Position numbers and translations under genes: made by a program | Part shown: piece by piece, positions 51,344-59,982 of the stretch | Numbering within the stretch: position 1 is the first letter of the stretch | Layout: every line of letters begins with the position of its first letter | Notes under the pieces: generated by a model | Database searches by the model: none | The model's input: the letters and a program-made list of their open reading frames with translations, nothing else | What the model was told of the DNA's origin: nothing | Assembly: GCF_042854845.1 (NCBI RefSeq) | Contig: NZ_AP031498.1 | Coordinates: 1,860,001-1,924,000, forward strand | Direction of reading: 5' to 3' | Source of the DNA: Maricurvus nonylphenolicus | Lineage (GTDB): Bacteria > Pseudomonadota > Gammaproteobacteria > Pseudomonadales > Cellvibrionaceae | Length of the DNA stretch: 64,000 bases

Positions 51344-52240
51344 ATGGACACTCTTGATGGCTTAAAAACCGTAGTCGCGGTGGTTGAAACCGGCTCATTC
51401 ACCAATGCGGCCGAGCGCCTGGGATGGTCGAAAGCCCTGGTGAGCAAGTATGTGGGCGAGGTAGAAAAGCAGCTGGGCACCCGCTTGTTTAACCGCTCCA
51501 CCCGCAAACAATCCCTCACCGAAGCTGGTCAACGTTACTATGAGCGGGCCTTGCCGCTGTTGGAAGAATTTAGCGAGCTGGAAGACAGTGTTACCGGCGA
51601 GAGCACCCGCCCGCAGGGCCAGATCCGCATTAGCACACCGGTGACTTTTGGGGAGATGATCCTGGCACCACGCCTGCCAGCGTTCCAGCAAGACTACCCC
51701 GAGGTTACCGTTGACCTGCAACTCACCGACCGCAAAATCGATATGCTGGAAGAGGGGATAGACCTGGTGATCCGCATAGGCGGGGTGGATGATTCACGCC
51801 TGATCGCCCGCCAAATTACCAGTGTGCCACTGTACCTGTGCGCTTCACCCGACTACCTAAAGCAACACGGCGAACCCCAAACTCCAGAAGATATTGCCAA
51901 ACACCAGTGCATAATTGACAGCAATTTTCGTATTGGTAAACAGTGGCCAGTGTTATCGCCCGATGGGCAAAGTTACTCGATAGAAGTGAGTTCAAAAGTG
52001 GCCGTCAACAGCCCGCGCGCGGTGAAATCCATCGCCGTGGCCGGCGGAGGTATTGGGTTGATTCCCAACTTTATTGTTACAGAAGAGCTTAACAACGGCA
52101 GCCTGCAGCAGTTGCTGCCAGACCACACCACCCTGGAATTTGGCATGTTCGCCATCTACCCGCACCGACGTTACTTGTCGAAGAAGGTGCGGTGTTTTAT
52201 TGAGTTTGTGCAGCGGGAATTTGTGGCAGGCTTGGCTTAA
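51344..52240 (+). CDS. LysR-family transcriptional regulator
   Basis: 298 residues. The N-terminal winged helix reads FTNAAERLGWSKALVSKYVGEVE and the group is the CrgA/DsdC-like one with TRKQSLTEAGQRYYERALPLLEEF. The ligand-binding half begins GQIRISTPVTFGEMILAP. It is divergent from glutaredoxin-GST-MAPEG-oxidoreductase, the usual layout for the target operon. The 127-base gap holds several T-rich TTGA-TCAA like segments (51290-51315), but no single site stands out. Confidence 0.92.
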   Translation: MDTLDGLKTVVAVVETGSFTNAAERLGWSKALVSKYVGEVEKQLGTRLFNRSTRKQSLTEAGQRYYERALPLLEEFSELEDSVTGESTRPQGQIRISTPVTFGEMILAPRLPAFQQDYPEVTVDLQLTDRKIDMLEEGIDLVIRIGGVDDSRLIARQITSVPLYLCASPDYLKQHGEPQTPEDIAKHQCIIDSNFRIGKQWPVLSPDGQSYSIEVSSKVAVNSPRAVKSIAVAGGGIGLIPNFIVTEELNNGSLQQLLPDHTTLEFGMFAIYPHRRYLSKKVRCFIEFVQREFVAGLA

Positions 52241-52261
52241 CCTATGCCTGCATGTGTTAAG

Positions 52262-52402
52262 CCATTAGGCCGCTCTGTTATCAACCAAAGACAATACCGA
52301 GGATACACTGAAACAACTCTGGTCAACTGCTTGGGATGAATACCAGCAGTTAACTCAAAAGCTGAGTGCTGAGTTGGACAAGTTGCAACAGGTGAGCGGT
52401 TA
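52262..52402 (+). pseudogene. Possible remnant coding segment
   Basis: Between the LysR gene and yafO one frame (from about 52271 to the TAG at 52402) stays open for about 43 codons, reading DNTEDTLKQLWSTAWDEYQQ and then a charged helix. It has no start codon. It may be the 3' end of an unidentified gene left by a deletion. Confidence 0.25.
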
Positions 52403-52795
52403 GTGTCGAAGCCTAAATGTTTCAGCCATTTTGCCCAGCTTAAACATAATGCTGTTATCGCGAGCTAGTTTATGGGCATCCGGTGCCAAGATGCCCATCA
52501 GTAAGAAATTGTTGGAATCGATACAGCCTTGGCAATAAATTAAGTGGGAATCGCTGGTTTTGTTGTATTGGAGTTTGCCTGGTTTCCACGGGTTATCACC
52601 ATCAGTTAGGTGAATGTGCCGGACTTCTTCAGACTTAATGATGGGTAATGTAAAAGGATGATCGTAGAGCTCATCACGGCCAAAGGTATCGGGAAGATGA
52701 CGACGTGTTTTATAGGTTCTGAAATCTTCAACTAACCCTGAAAGCTCCTGCTCGGTCAGTTGCTGAATAATCATCCTTGATTTAAATATTCGCAT
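52400..52795 (-). CDS. yafO: YafO-family mRNA interferase toxin
   Basis: 131 residues closely following E. coli YafO wording: MRIFKSRMIIQQLTEQELSG, PDTFGRDELYDHPFTLPIIK, IHLTDGDNPW, HLIYCQGC and APDAHKLARDNSIMFKLGKM. YafO cleaves ribosome-associated mRNA and is neutralised by YafN. Its ATG overlaps the yafN stop by one base (TAATG). Complete length, no sign of decay. Confidence 0.9.
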   Translation of the reverse strand: MRIFKSRMIIQQLTEQELSGLVEDFRTYKTRRHLPDTFGRDELYDHPFTLPIIKSEEVRHIHLTDGDNPWKPGKLQYNKTSDSHLIYCQGCIDSNNFLLMGILAPDAHKLARDNSIMFKLGKMAETFRLRH

Positions 52796-53088
52796 TATTC
52801 CTGAAAATCACCCAGCTCTTCGTCAGTGGCTTTACTGAGTAATTCATTACCCAGACGTGTGATTTCATCCAGGCGAGCCTTTGAGGGCCTGAAGTTGGCG
52901 GCAATGGCAGGGGAGCTTTGCGCCATAATCTCAATCATCTGCTCGTAAAGCGCAGCGCTGATCAAATAGCCCGCTGGCTTATTGTTAGCCAGCACGGCGA
53001 CAGGCTCATCTTTAAAGTACTGATTGGGATTCTTGCGTAGCTCTGTAATCGAAACCGTTTGTTCGGCCAGGATTGCTTGTGTGGTCAT
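52795..53088 (-). CDS. yafN: YafN-family antitoxin (Phd/YefM type)
   Basis: 97 residues. SVSITELRKNPNQYFKDEPVA style motif at the start (here QTVSITELRKNPNQYF) and NKPAGYLISAALYEQM are characteristic of YafN. The C-terminal acidic part (SKARLDEITRLGNELL, then DEELGDFQE) would wrap the toxin. Antitoxins of this family repress their own promoter; a perfect inverted repeat lies 24 bases upstream. Confidence 0.9.
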   Translation of the reverse strand: MTTQAILAEQTVSITELRKNPNQYFKDEPVAVLANNKPAGYLISAALYEQMIEIMAQSSPAIAANFRPSKARLDEITRLGNELLSKATDEELGDFQE

Positions 53089-53111
53089 GGGGACACCTCA
53101 AAAAACTAGGC

Positions 53112-53147
53112 GCACTATTATGTACGTAATTGTGTACATAATAGTGC
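53112..53147. promoter_or_regulatory. Autoregulatory inverted repeat of yafNO
   Basis: Two perfect 14-base arms (GCACTATTATGTAC and GTACATAATAGTGC) separated by GTAATTGT, 24 bases upstream of the yafN ATG. Probable YafN operator. Confidence 0.7.
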
Positions 53148-53202
53148 TTGATTGAGGCTTGGTCAATAAGTAGTCAGTTGGGTGCCAATGTTACAGGTTG
53201 GA

Positions 53203-54453
53203 TCAATGCCTAACACTCTTCGCCTTGGCATACGCATTCAGCGACGGAATAATCGCCGCAATACTGGATGCCACAATAATAATGCCCACCAGATACAGGC
53301 TGCTTTCAGAGAAGATACTCATACTGATATGCAGGCCAAATTCACTGACCAGCACATCCTTGGCGATAAGCAGGCACAGTGACAGCAGGCCTGCGCCTAG
53401 CAGCACACTGCATGCAGCAATTAGCAGCGCTTCCAGTTCAATCAGCAAAAACAGGAAACTCGGTGGTGCGCCAACGACGCGCAGGAGCTGGATTTCCCGT
53501 TCGCGCTCGCGGATGGATGACAGCTGCATAGCACTTAAGCCCAGTAGCGAGGAGGCAAACACCAAAATGGAAATCAGCAGCAGGGTGTTTTCCAGAATAC
53601 CCATCATTTGCCACAGCTCGGACAGGGCCACACCGGGCAGGATAGCCATCAGGGGTTCCTTGCGATAGTTATTGATATTGCGCTGGACATGGAAGGTGGC
53701 CATGCGTGAGGTTAAGCCCACCATCAGTGCGGTAACGCTAGCGGGGTGCAGCTCCTTTTCCAGTTGTTCCAGCTCTTCACGTGACGGTTGCTGCCCCGGA
53801 ATTTTTACGCCCTGTTTCCAACCGACATGAATGGCCTCAATGCCAGCCAGACTGACGTGCAGGGTTTGGTCTACCGGGGTGCCGGTGGGTTTTAAAATAC
53901 CGGTGACGGCAAAGGGCAAATCATCGTGCAGGCTAAAGCTGGTGCTGGCAATGCCGTGGGCCAATACCAGATTATCGCCCAGTGAGTAGCCCAGTTTTTT
54001 GGCAACATCGGAGCCGATCACCACATCAAACATGCCTTCGAAGGGCTTGCCCGCTTTAAACGCCAGCGGGTGTTGTTGGCCGTAACTGAAGTGCTCAAAA
54101 TATTCCTGCGTGGTGCCCATCACCCGGTAGCCTTTGTGGGAGTCCCCCAGGGTAATAGGGATGGCCCATTTCACTTTCGGGTTATTGGCAATGTCCTGGT
54201 AAGAGTCCCAATCAATATTGTTGGTGGGCGAGCCAATGCGAAACACCGAATACAACAACAGGTTCAGGCTGCCGGTGCGTGAGCCGACAATCAAATCCAT
54301 GCCCGATACCGTATTGGCAAAGCTGCTTTTGGCCTGGTGGCGGATATGCTCCACACCCAATAACACAAACACACTGACCGTCATGGCCATCAGGGTGAGT
54401 AATACGGAGCCTTTGCGATTCAGTAAACTTTTCAGTGCCAGTTTGGAGAACAT
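53203..54453 (-). CDS. ABC transporter permease, FtsX/MacB type
   Basis: 416 residues. First helix at VLLTLMAMTVSVFVLLGVEH (about 15-34), then a large periplasmic MacB-like domain (about 45-270), then three C-terminal helices (LISILVFASSLLGLS; LEALLIAACSVLLGAGLL; VGIIIVASSIAAIIPS). It includes the FtsX-region motif LRVVGAPPSFLFLL. Paired by TAATG overlap with the ATPase gene. With the DUF3299 and His-rich genes it resembles the zinc-related zrg locus of Vibrio cholerae. Confidence 0.85.
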   Translation of the reverse strand: MFSKLALKSLLNRKGSVLLTLMAMTVSVFVLLGVEHIRHQAKSSFANTVSGMDLIVGSRTGSLNLLLYSVFRIGSPTNNIDWDSYQDIANNPKVKWAIPITLGDSHKGYRVMGTTQEYFEHFSYGQQHPLAFKAGKPFEGMFDVVIGSDVAKKLGYSLGDNLVLAHGIASTSFSLHDDLPFAVTGILKPTGTPVDQTLHVSLAGIEAIHVGWKQGVKIPGQQPSREELEQLEKELHPASVTALMVGLTSRMATFHVQRNINNYRKEPLMAILPGVALSELWQMMGILENTLLLISILVFASSLLGLSAMQLSSIREREREIQLLRVVGAPPSFLFLLIELEALLIAACSVLLGAGLLSLCLLIAKDVLVSEFGLHISMSIFSESSLYLVGIIIVASSIAAIIPSLNAYAKAKSVRH

Positions 54454-55133
54454 TACGCGGCCTCCACTGCACGGTTAATGTTGGAAAGCTCTTCTGTACG
54501 GCTGAAGTAACGCGACAAGCTCATATCGTGGCTGACAAACACCAGCGTGGTGTTGTGCTCGGTGACCATCGTCATCAGCAGCGCCATAAAACTATCGCGG
54601 TTCTGTTCATCCAGTGACGAGGTGGGCTCATCGGCAATCAGTAATTCCGGTTTGTTAATCAACGCCCGTGCAATGGCCACTCGCTGCTGTTGGCCCACAC
54701 TCAGGTGAGTGGTGGGCTTTTGCCTGTCAACTTCGGAAATATTCAGTTCACTTAACAATGCGGCAATCTCTTGCGCCAAGCCCGCGACGTGCTTTTGTGG
54801 CGAGAAGTGCGCAGCCAGCTCAATATTTTCCACCGCATTTAAATAGGGAATCAGGTTGAACTGCTGAAACACATAACCAATATGGTTAGCGCGGAACTTA
54901 TCGCGCTGCTGTGGGCTCATGGTATCCAGGCGCTGGTCGAGGATGGATAACTCACCACCGAGCGGCTTGGCCATACCACTTAACAGGTTCAGCAAGGTGG
55001 ATTTACCGCTGCCCGAGGGGCCGTGAACAAAAAACTGCTCCTTGGCGGCCACAGACCACTGGGGTATGTCGAGTACAATGTTATCGGGGCTGTCGGGGTA
55101 GGCGTAACGAACGTTGCTGAGGCTAATAGTCAT
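54453..55133 (-). CDS. ABC transporter ATPase, LolD/MacB type
   Basis: 226 residues. Walker A GPSGSGKSTLL, Q-loop YVFQQFNLIPYL, signature LSVGQQQRVAIARAL, Walker B LLIADEPTSSLD, H-loop FVSHDMSL: all intact. It powers the MacB-type permease encoded after it. The ATG at 55133 is divergent from the DUF3299 lipoprotein gene, with 112 bases between. Confidence 0.9.
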   Translation of the reverse strand: MTISLSNVRYAYPDSPDNIVLDIPQWSVAAKEQFFVHGPSGSGKSTLLNLLSGMAKPLGGELSILDQRLDTMSPQQRDKFRANHIGYVFQQFNLIPYLNAVENIELAAHFSPQKHVAGLAQEIAALLSELNISEVDRQKPTTHLSVGQQQRVAIARALINKPELLIADEPTSSLDEQNRDSFMALLMTMVTEHNTTLVFVSHDMSLSRYFSRTEELSNINRAVEAA

Positions 55134-55245
55134 AGTGCAAAAAAGCGTAAATCCCTGTTAGATTAATTGTTATTCACAAGCGTTAGAATGTATCATTTTG
55201 ACGTTCAGGCTAACATCCTTGTGTTTTAACTAAGACCTATCATCC

Positions 55246-55929
55246 ATGAATAAATTTCATCAATTTTCATTCGCTGTTGTAGCGACTTTACTACTCAGTG
55301 CCTGTGGCAAAGACGACGCCACCACCCAGGCTAATGCCAGCGTGGCTGAATCAACCGTTGCGACAGCTCAGGCAGCAACAGCCCAGGATGACCTGATCAT
55401 TCACGATGCCCCAGCCGGTGACCCTACCAAACCAGACCAGGAATTCCGCGAACTGGAGTGGGACGAGCTGATTCCCAAAAGCGTGCTGGAAGTTCTGATG
55501 AACCCGCCCAGCTACGTCACCGATGTGGAAGACGGTTCACTGGAAGACCAAATCAGCAGCCAGATCAAAAGCGCCTTTGATGGCCAGCCAGAGGATCTGT
55601 ATCAGCAAGCACTGGTATCAACCGAAGTGGTGTCTGAGTTGAACAACCAGGCCATTAAAATCCCCGGCTTTATCGTGCCACTGGAATTTGATGACGACCA
55701 AACCATCACCCAATTCTTCCTGGTCCCGTTTTTTGGTGCCTGTATTCACGTACCGCCACCACCACCCAACCAGATCATTTTTGTTAAATACCCGCAGGGC
55801 CTAAAGCTAAGCGCCTTGTATGACCCATTCTGGATTTACGGTGACCTAAAAACCGAAATAACCGAAAACGACATGGCCACCGCCGCCTACTCCATCGACA
55901 TGCAATACTACGAAGCCTACGGCGGCTAA
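55246..55929 (+). CDS. DUF3299 lipoprotein
   Basis: 227 residues. Lipoprotein signal peptide ends LLLSACGKD (lipobox LSAC). The conserved DUF3299 core is IKIPGFIVPLEFDD, QFFLVPFFGACIHVPPPPPNQ and VKYPQG. Cys-Ile-His-Val-Pro-Pro motif may bind metal. DUF3299 proteins often accompany DUF2796 and MacB-type ABC genes, as in Vibrio zrg. Role in zinc handling at the cell envelope is inferred from these neighbours. Confidence 0.82.
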   Translation: MNKFHQFSFAVVATLLLSACGKDDATTQANASVAESTVATAQAATAQDDLIIHDAPAGDPTKPDQEFRELEWDELIPKSVLEVLMNPPSYVTDVEDGSLEDQISSQIKSAFDGQPEDLYQQALVSTEVVSELNNQAIKIPGFIVPLEFDDDQTITQFFLVPFFGACIHVPPPPPNQIIFVKYPQGLKLSALYDPFWIYGDLKTEITENDMATAAYSIDMQYYEAYGG

Positions 55930-55960
55930 AGACGTTACACAGAACCTACTATCCTGCCAT

Positions 55961-56066
55961 CCCCGCGAAAGCGGGGAGAGCCTGCCCCGCGAGCAAAGCG
56001 AGTGCTTTGGGTATCCAGTGAATTACGCGAGATCTACATTAACGTCACCCCTGCGTAGGCAGGGGT
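55961..56066. repeat. Cluster of three REP-like hairpins
   Basis: Hairpins at 55961-55976 (CCCCGC-GAAA-GCGGGG), 55994-56009 (CAAAGC/GCTTTG) and 56047-56066 (ACCCCTGC-GTAG-GCAGGGGT). The last two are followed by a shared TCCAGTG tail (56014-56020 and 56066-56072). The first matches the unit at 47683. Located between convergent genes. Confidence 0.65.
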
Positions 56067-56083
56067 CCAGTGTCCTTAAAACC

Positions 56084-56809
56084 TCACTTCAACTTCATAA
56101 CACTCTTCTCAGCACTCAACTCCACAGCCCCCTGACCCGTAGCCGACACCCACATAGCATCAATCTTCTCCAGCTTCGGAAACTGCTTAAACAACCCAGT
56201 ATCAACCTGCTCCAACTTACTCAGATTTTCACAATGGTAGTGATAATTAGCCGTCACCTCACTGTGCGTTTCAGACTTGTGCTCATCATGGTGCTCATCG
56301 TCATGATGCTCATCAGAGTGAGACGCCTTAGCATGTGAATCATGCTCGTCTTCATGCTTATCATGATGATCATCGTGCTTATCGTGATGATCGTCGTCAT
56401 GCTTATCATGATGATCCTTATGCTCGTCGTGATGGTCATCACCATGATCATCGTGGTCAGCCCCCGGCAACACCACAACCACCTTCTCCAACTCACACGC
56501 CGCACCCGAGAAGGTAAACATACCCGCAGCCTTCAACGCATCCGCCGCCTGCTTCTCAATCCGCTTTTCTTCCTCAGTCGCAGCCTTGTACTCAAAACCA
56601 ATAATATTGGCCGCCGGGGACTCCAGCACAATTTCCACATCACTGCCTTCCAGCGCCATAGTCAGGGCAGCTTCACCGTGCACATGGGCACCGTGGGAGG
56701 TGTGCTGGTCGTCATCATGCCCGTCAGCGGCAAAGGCACCGGCAGAACCCAGCAGGGCCAACGTGCTTACCAATAAGAAGCGTTTCTTGTTAAAGCGATT
56801 ATTATTCAT
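56084..56809 (-). CDS. zrgA: Histidine-rich DUF2796 periplasmic protein, ZrgA-like zinc-binding
   Basis: 241 residues. Signal peptide ends AGAFAA. The front of the mature protein has HTSHGAHVHGEAALTMALEG, the ZrgA/DUF2796 core. A hugely His/Asp-rich stretch (about 115-185) consists of repeats like DHHDKHDD. The C-terminal part returns to the fold (YHYHCENLSKLEQVDTGLF). Such proteins are periplasmic zinc carriers. Downstream of the DUF1826 gene, whose promoter holds a Zur-like box, so low-zinc induction is likely. The low-complexity repeats could vary in length between strains. Confidence 0.85.
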   Translation of the reverse strand: MNNNRFNKKRFLLVSTLALLGSAGAFAADGHDDDQHTSHGAHVHGEAALTMALEGSDVEIVLESPAANIIGFEYKAATEEEKRIEKQAADALKAAGMFTFSGAACELEKVVVVLPGADHDDHGDDHHDEHKDHHDKHDDDHHDKHDDHHDKHEDEHDSHAKASHSDEHHDDEHHDEHKSETHSEVTANYHYHCENLSKLEQVDTGLFKQFPKLEKIDAMWVSATGQGAVELSAEKSVMKLK

Positions 56810-56831
56810 CGGGAATATTCCGTGTTTGGTG

Positions 56832-57491
56832 TTAATTAGAAAAATCCAGCGTCAGTAACAGGCGGCGCTCATCAGTAGTCACCGCCGGCGAGCGGTGCAC
56901 CAGGCCCGCCTCTTCATTGCCTTCCCACAAAGAGCCTTTTAACAAGGCTACATCACCTGCAGTCAGCTGGCGAATATCGTCCGGGCCTTGAATAAGGCCA
57001 GACTCTTCATCCGGCAGCCCGTCACTACCATGGCCCAGCTTGGAGCGATCAACCACCTCATGGGGCAACCATTGGGTAGCCACACCCTGGTAGGTAGTGA
57101 CCAAACGGCAGGGCACCCGATCAAAATGAAAACGCGGGCACATAGCGGCATCCAGCGCCGTTATACGCAGTCCAGCGCGATCCAGCTCAAACAAGAAGCA
57201 GAACATATCCACCAGCTGGGCAATATCCTCGCTAAGCACATGGGCGCAAGGCGCATCACCCAACGAGTCACGCACACTCTGATAAGCACTCTCGGGCGAA
57301 ACCGTCATCGAGATCTCCACCCGCTTGGTATTGCTCAAATACTCCGCAATCGACTGCTGCAGGGCAGGGCTAATCGTGCGCTGCCAAACAGCGATATTGG
57401 TATTGGGCTGAAAGATCTCGGTAAATACCGTTGGGTCATCACCTTCAGCGGCAATGTGCTCGGCAGCAAGTTCAGGGGCTTGGGCTAACAT
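56832..57491 (-). CDS. DUF1826 protein, zinc-regulon member
   Basis: 219 residues from the ATG at 57491; the frame continues upstream to 57641, but that would place the Zur-like box inside the gene. DUF1826 pattern: NIAVWQRTISPALQQSI, CPRFHFDRVPCRLVTTY and KGSLWEGNEEAGLVHRSP, with His-Asp and His residues reminiscent of a dioxygenase-like fold. Function unknown, but genes of this family recur in predicted Zur regulons. It precedes zrgA by 22 bases. Confidence 0.75.
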   Translation of the reverse strand: MLAQAPELAAEHIAAEGDDPTVFTEIFQPNTNIAVWQRTISPALQQSIAEYLSNTKRVEISMTVSPESAYQSVRDSLGDAPCAHVLSEDIAQLVDMFCFLFELDRAGLRITALDAAMCPRFHFDRVPCRLVTTYQGVATQWLPHEVVDRSKLGHGSDGLPDEESGLIQGPDDIRQLTAGDVALLKGSLWEGNEEAGLVHRSPAVTTDERRLLLTLDFSN

Positions 57492-57522
57492 GGCGGGGTA
57501 GGGCTCACGGGTAGTAATGTCT

Positions 57523-57542
57523 TGTAATGTTATAATATTACA
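57523..57542. promoter_or_regulatory. Zur box upstream of DUF1826-zrgA
   Basis: TGTAATGTTATAATATTACA, a 20-base palindrome with one mismatched pair, close to the gammaproteobacterial Zur consensus (AATGTTATANTATAACATT). Located 31 bases upstream of the chosen start. Confidence 0.7.
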
Positions 57543-57601
57543 TATTTGGGCAGGCTTAAAAGTGGAGTCTGTGTTAATTATTGTTATGTCTGTGAACATA
57601 C

Positions 57602-57651
57602 AAAAGGCCATGACCGAAGCCCCTATGTAAGGTAGCTGCAAACATGGCCTT
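57602..57651 (-). terminator. Possible terminator of the DedA-reductase gene
   Basis: On the minus strand AAGGCCATG (57643-57651) pairs with CATGGCCTT (57604-57612), followed by TT. The 30-base loop is long, so confidence is modest. It lies 38 bases after the gene end. Confidence 0.4.
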
Positions 57652-57688
57652 ATTGGTCTCGATCTGTAGGTGTGTATCTATATCACGT

Positions 57689-59950
57689 TTAATCTGAGAC
57701 CAACTCAGCCCCTTTGTCATTGCCTATCTGCGTAGTCGAACCAGCCTGAACCCCCAGCGACCCATAACGCCGCGGCTCAGTAGCCAAAGCCCCACGCTCA
57801 TCCCTGCGCTGCCAACGGAAAAACGCCTCAACCCAACCCAGTAACCCTTCCGGCTTGCGGGCCTTCTTCCATTCCCCGGCGGCGTATTTGTTCATCTCGG
57901 CCAGGGTAGGATAGATGTGAATAGTGCCCAGGATTTTGTTCAAACCAATCTTGTGTTTCATGGCCATCACATACTCGGCGATTAAATCACCGGCCTGTTC
58001 TCCAACAATGGTTGCGCCCAGAATTTTATCGCTACCGGCGGCGGTTAATACCTTCACAAAACCGTGTGCCTCTTCATCGGCAATGGCGCGATCGAGTTCG
58101 GCTACATCAAAACGGGTGACCTCGTAATTGATGCCCTGTTGTTTGGCTTCCTGTTCGTTAATCCCCACACGAGCCACTTCCGGTTCGGTAAAGGTTGCCC
58201 AGGGAATCACCGAATAATCCACCTTAAACTTTTTGAACTTGCCAAACAGCGCATTCACCGCCGCGTACCAGGCCTGATGCGCCGAGGTATGGGTAAACTG
58301 ATAAGGCCCCACCACATCACCCACCGCATAAATATTCGGGTAGCGGGTTTGCAGGTACTCATTGACCGCCAGGGTGCCGTTGGCATTGGTTTCTATACCA
58401 AGCTCTTCAAGGCCAAAACCACTGGTGTTAGCCGCACGGCCTACCGCAACCAGCACTTCATCAAACGGGATCTCGACGGTTTTATCCTTGCTTTGGCTGC
58501 AGAGGTTTTCACAGATCAACACCTTCTCACCATCGCGCACCACAAACTCCAGCGCGCGGTGGTTAAGGCGCACATCAACACCTTCATTCACAAAGCGCTG
58601 CTGTACCGCCAGGGATACATCTTCGTCTTCCTTGGTCATCAGCCGTGGCAGCATTTCTACCTGGGTGACTTTACTGCCCAGGCGCGCAAAGCTTTGGGTA
58701 AGCTCACAACCAATAGGCCCGCCACCCAACACAATCAAACGCTTGGGCTGCTGCTGTAAATTCCACACATTATCGGAGGTGAGGTAATCAATGTGTTCGA
58801 TACCTTTAATGGGCGGCACAAACGGACGTGCCCCGGTCGCCACCACAATATTACGCGCGGTAATGGTGTGGCCGTTAACCTCCACGGTATAAGGCGAGGT
58901 AATTTTACCTTCACCCTGTACCACATTAACGCCAAGGCCGGTGTAGCGCTCGATAGAATCGTGCGGCTCGATGGTTTGCACCACACGCTGCACCCGTTGC
59001 ATCACATCGGCAAAATCAAACTCCACATTGGCCGCGCGAAAACCCAAATCCGCCGAGCGGTTTACATCGGCCATAAACTTGCCGGAGCGAATTAACGCCT
59101 TGGAGGGCACACAACCGGTATTCAGGCAATCGCCACCCATCTGGTGTTTTTCAATCAGGGTGACCTTGGCTTTTACCATGGCGGCAATATAGGCAGTCAC
59201 CAAACCGCCGGAGCCTGCGCCCAGTACCACCAGGTCTTCATCAAACTGTTTGGGCTTGGGGTAAGCCTTGTACACCTGGCGGCGCTTAACCATCTCCATC
59301 GCACGTTTGGCCAACAGCGGGAACAGCCCCAGCAACACAAACGAACCCATCAGCTGTGGCGACAAAATGCCACTGAGTGAATCAATATTGGCAATTTGCG
59401 TACCCGCATTCACATACACTGCCGTGCCCGCCAGCATGCCAACCTGGCTAACCCAGAAGAAGGTACGCGCCGGCATATTGGTTAAACCCATCACCAGGTT
59501 AATCACAAAAAACGGCACCACCGGCACCAGGCGCAGGGTAAATAAATAGAGCGCGCCTTCTTTTTCAATACCGGCGTTAACGGTTTTAAAGGCATCGGCA
59601 AAACGCTGCTGAATAGAGTCCCGCAGCAAGGTGCGCGACACCAACATAGCCAGGGTTGCGCCCAACGTTGAAGCAAAAGACACCAGAACCAAACCTTCCA
59701 GCAAACCAAACAGCGCCCCGGCCACCAGCGTCATTAACGCCGCCCCCGGAATCGACAGCGCCGTCACCGCCACATAAATCACAAAAAACAGCGCCAGGCT
59801 GGCGATATGGTTGGCCGCGACATAGTTGTTAATCTCGGCCTGCTGGGCTTTGAAATACGACAGATTCAAGTACTGGCCCACATCAAGGTAGTAGGCCGCG
59901 GCCAAGGCACAGGCCAGCGCAGTCAGTAATAACAGCTTCTTAGGGTTCAT
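57689..59950 (-). CDS. TVP38/DedA membrane domain fused to MerA/Lpd-like disulfide oxidoreductase
   Basis: 753 residues. The N-terminal 230 or so form a SNARE-associated/TVP38 membrane domain (IYVAVTALSIPGAALMTLVAGALFG; LRLVPVVPFFVINLVMGL). The rest is a class I flavin disulfide oxidoreductase: FAD motif VVLGAGSGGLVTAYIAA, redox pair GGDCLNTGCVPSKAL, NAD site VLGGGPIGCELTQSFARLG and C-terminal HIYPTLAEMNKYAAGEWKK. No N- or C-terminal MerA metal-binding CC pair, so mercury reduction is not supported. This fusion is known in proteobacteria but its substrate is not established. Confidence 0.85.
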   Translation of the reverse strand: MNPKKLLLLTALACALAAAYYLDVGQYLNLSYFKAQQAEINNYVAANHIASLALFFVIYVAVTALSIPGAALMTLVAGALFGLLEGLVLVSFASTLGATLAMLVSRTLLRDSIQQRFADAFKTVNAGIEKEGALYLFTLRLVPVVPFFVINLVMGLTNMPARTFFWVSQVGMLAGTAVYVNAGTQIANIDSLSGILSPQLMGSFVLLGLFPLLAKRAMEMVKRRQVYKAYPKPKQFDEDLVVLGAGSGGLVTAYIAAMVKAKVTLIEKHQMGGDCLNTGCVPSKALIRSGKFMADVNRSADLGFRAANVEFDFADVMQRVQRVVQTIEPHDSIERYTGLGVNVVQGEGKITSPYTVEVNGHTITARNIVVATGARPFVPPIKGIEHIDYLTSDNVWNLQQQPKRLIVLGGGPIGCELTQSFARLGSKVTQVEMLPRLMTKEDEDVSLAVQQRFVNEGVDVRLNHRALEFVVRDGEKVLICENLCSQSKDKTVEIPFDEVLVAVGRAANTSGFGLEELGIETNANGTLAVNEYLQTRYPNIYAVGDVVGPYQFTHTSAHQAWYAAVNALFGKFKKFKVDYSVIPWATFTEPEVARVGINEQEAKQQGINYEVTRFDVAELDRAIADEEAHGFVKVLTAAGSDKILGATIVGEQAGDLIAEYVMAMKHKIGLNKILGTIHIYPTLAEMNKYAAGEWKKARKPEGLLGWVEAFFRWQRRDERGALATEPRRYGSLGVQAGSTTQIGNDKGAELVSD

Positions 59951-59982
59951 TCCGGTGTTCCTTGTTTGGCTTACAGATCAGA

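Noticed and set aside
55185..55205. AATG...CATT dyad between the ABC ATPase and DUF3299 genes as second Zur box
   Set aside because: The half-sites are only three bases apart instead of eleven, so it does not fit the Zur consensus.
56342..56776. Frames opposite the His-rich zrgA segment
   Set aside because: Met/Ile/Val-rich translation is produced by the GAT/CAT repeats of the real gene.
57689..59950. Mercuric reductase
   Set aside because: The redox-active CLNTGC site is shared with many reductases; the C-terminal and N-terminal metal Cys pairs of MerA are missing.
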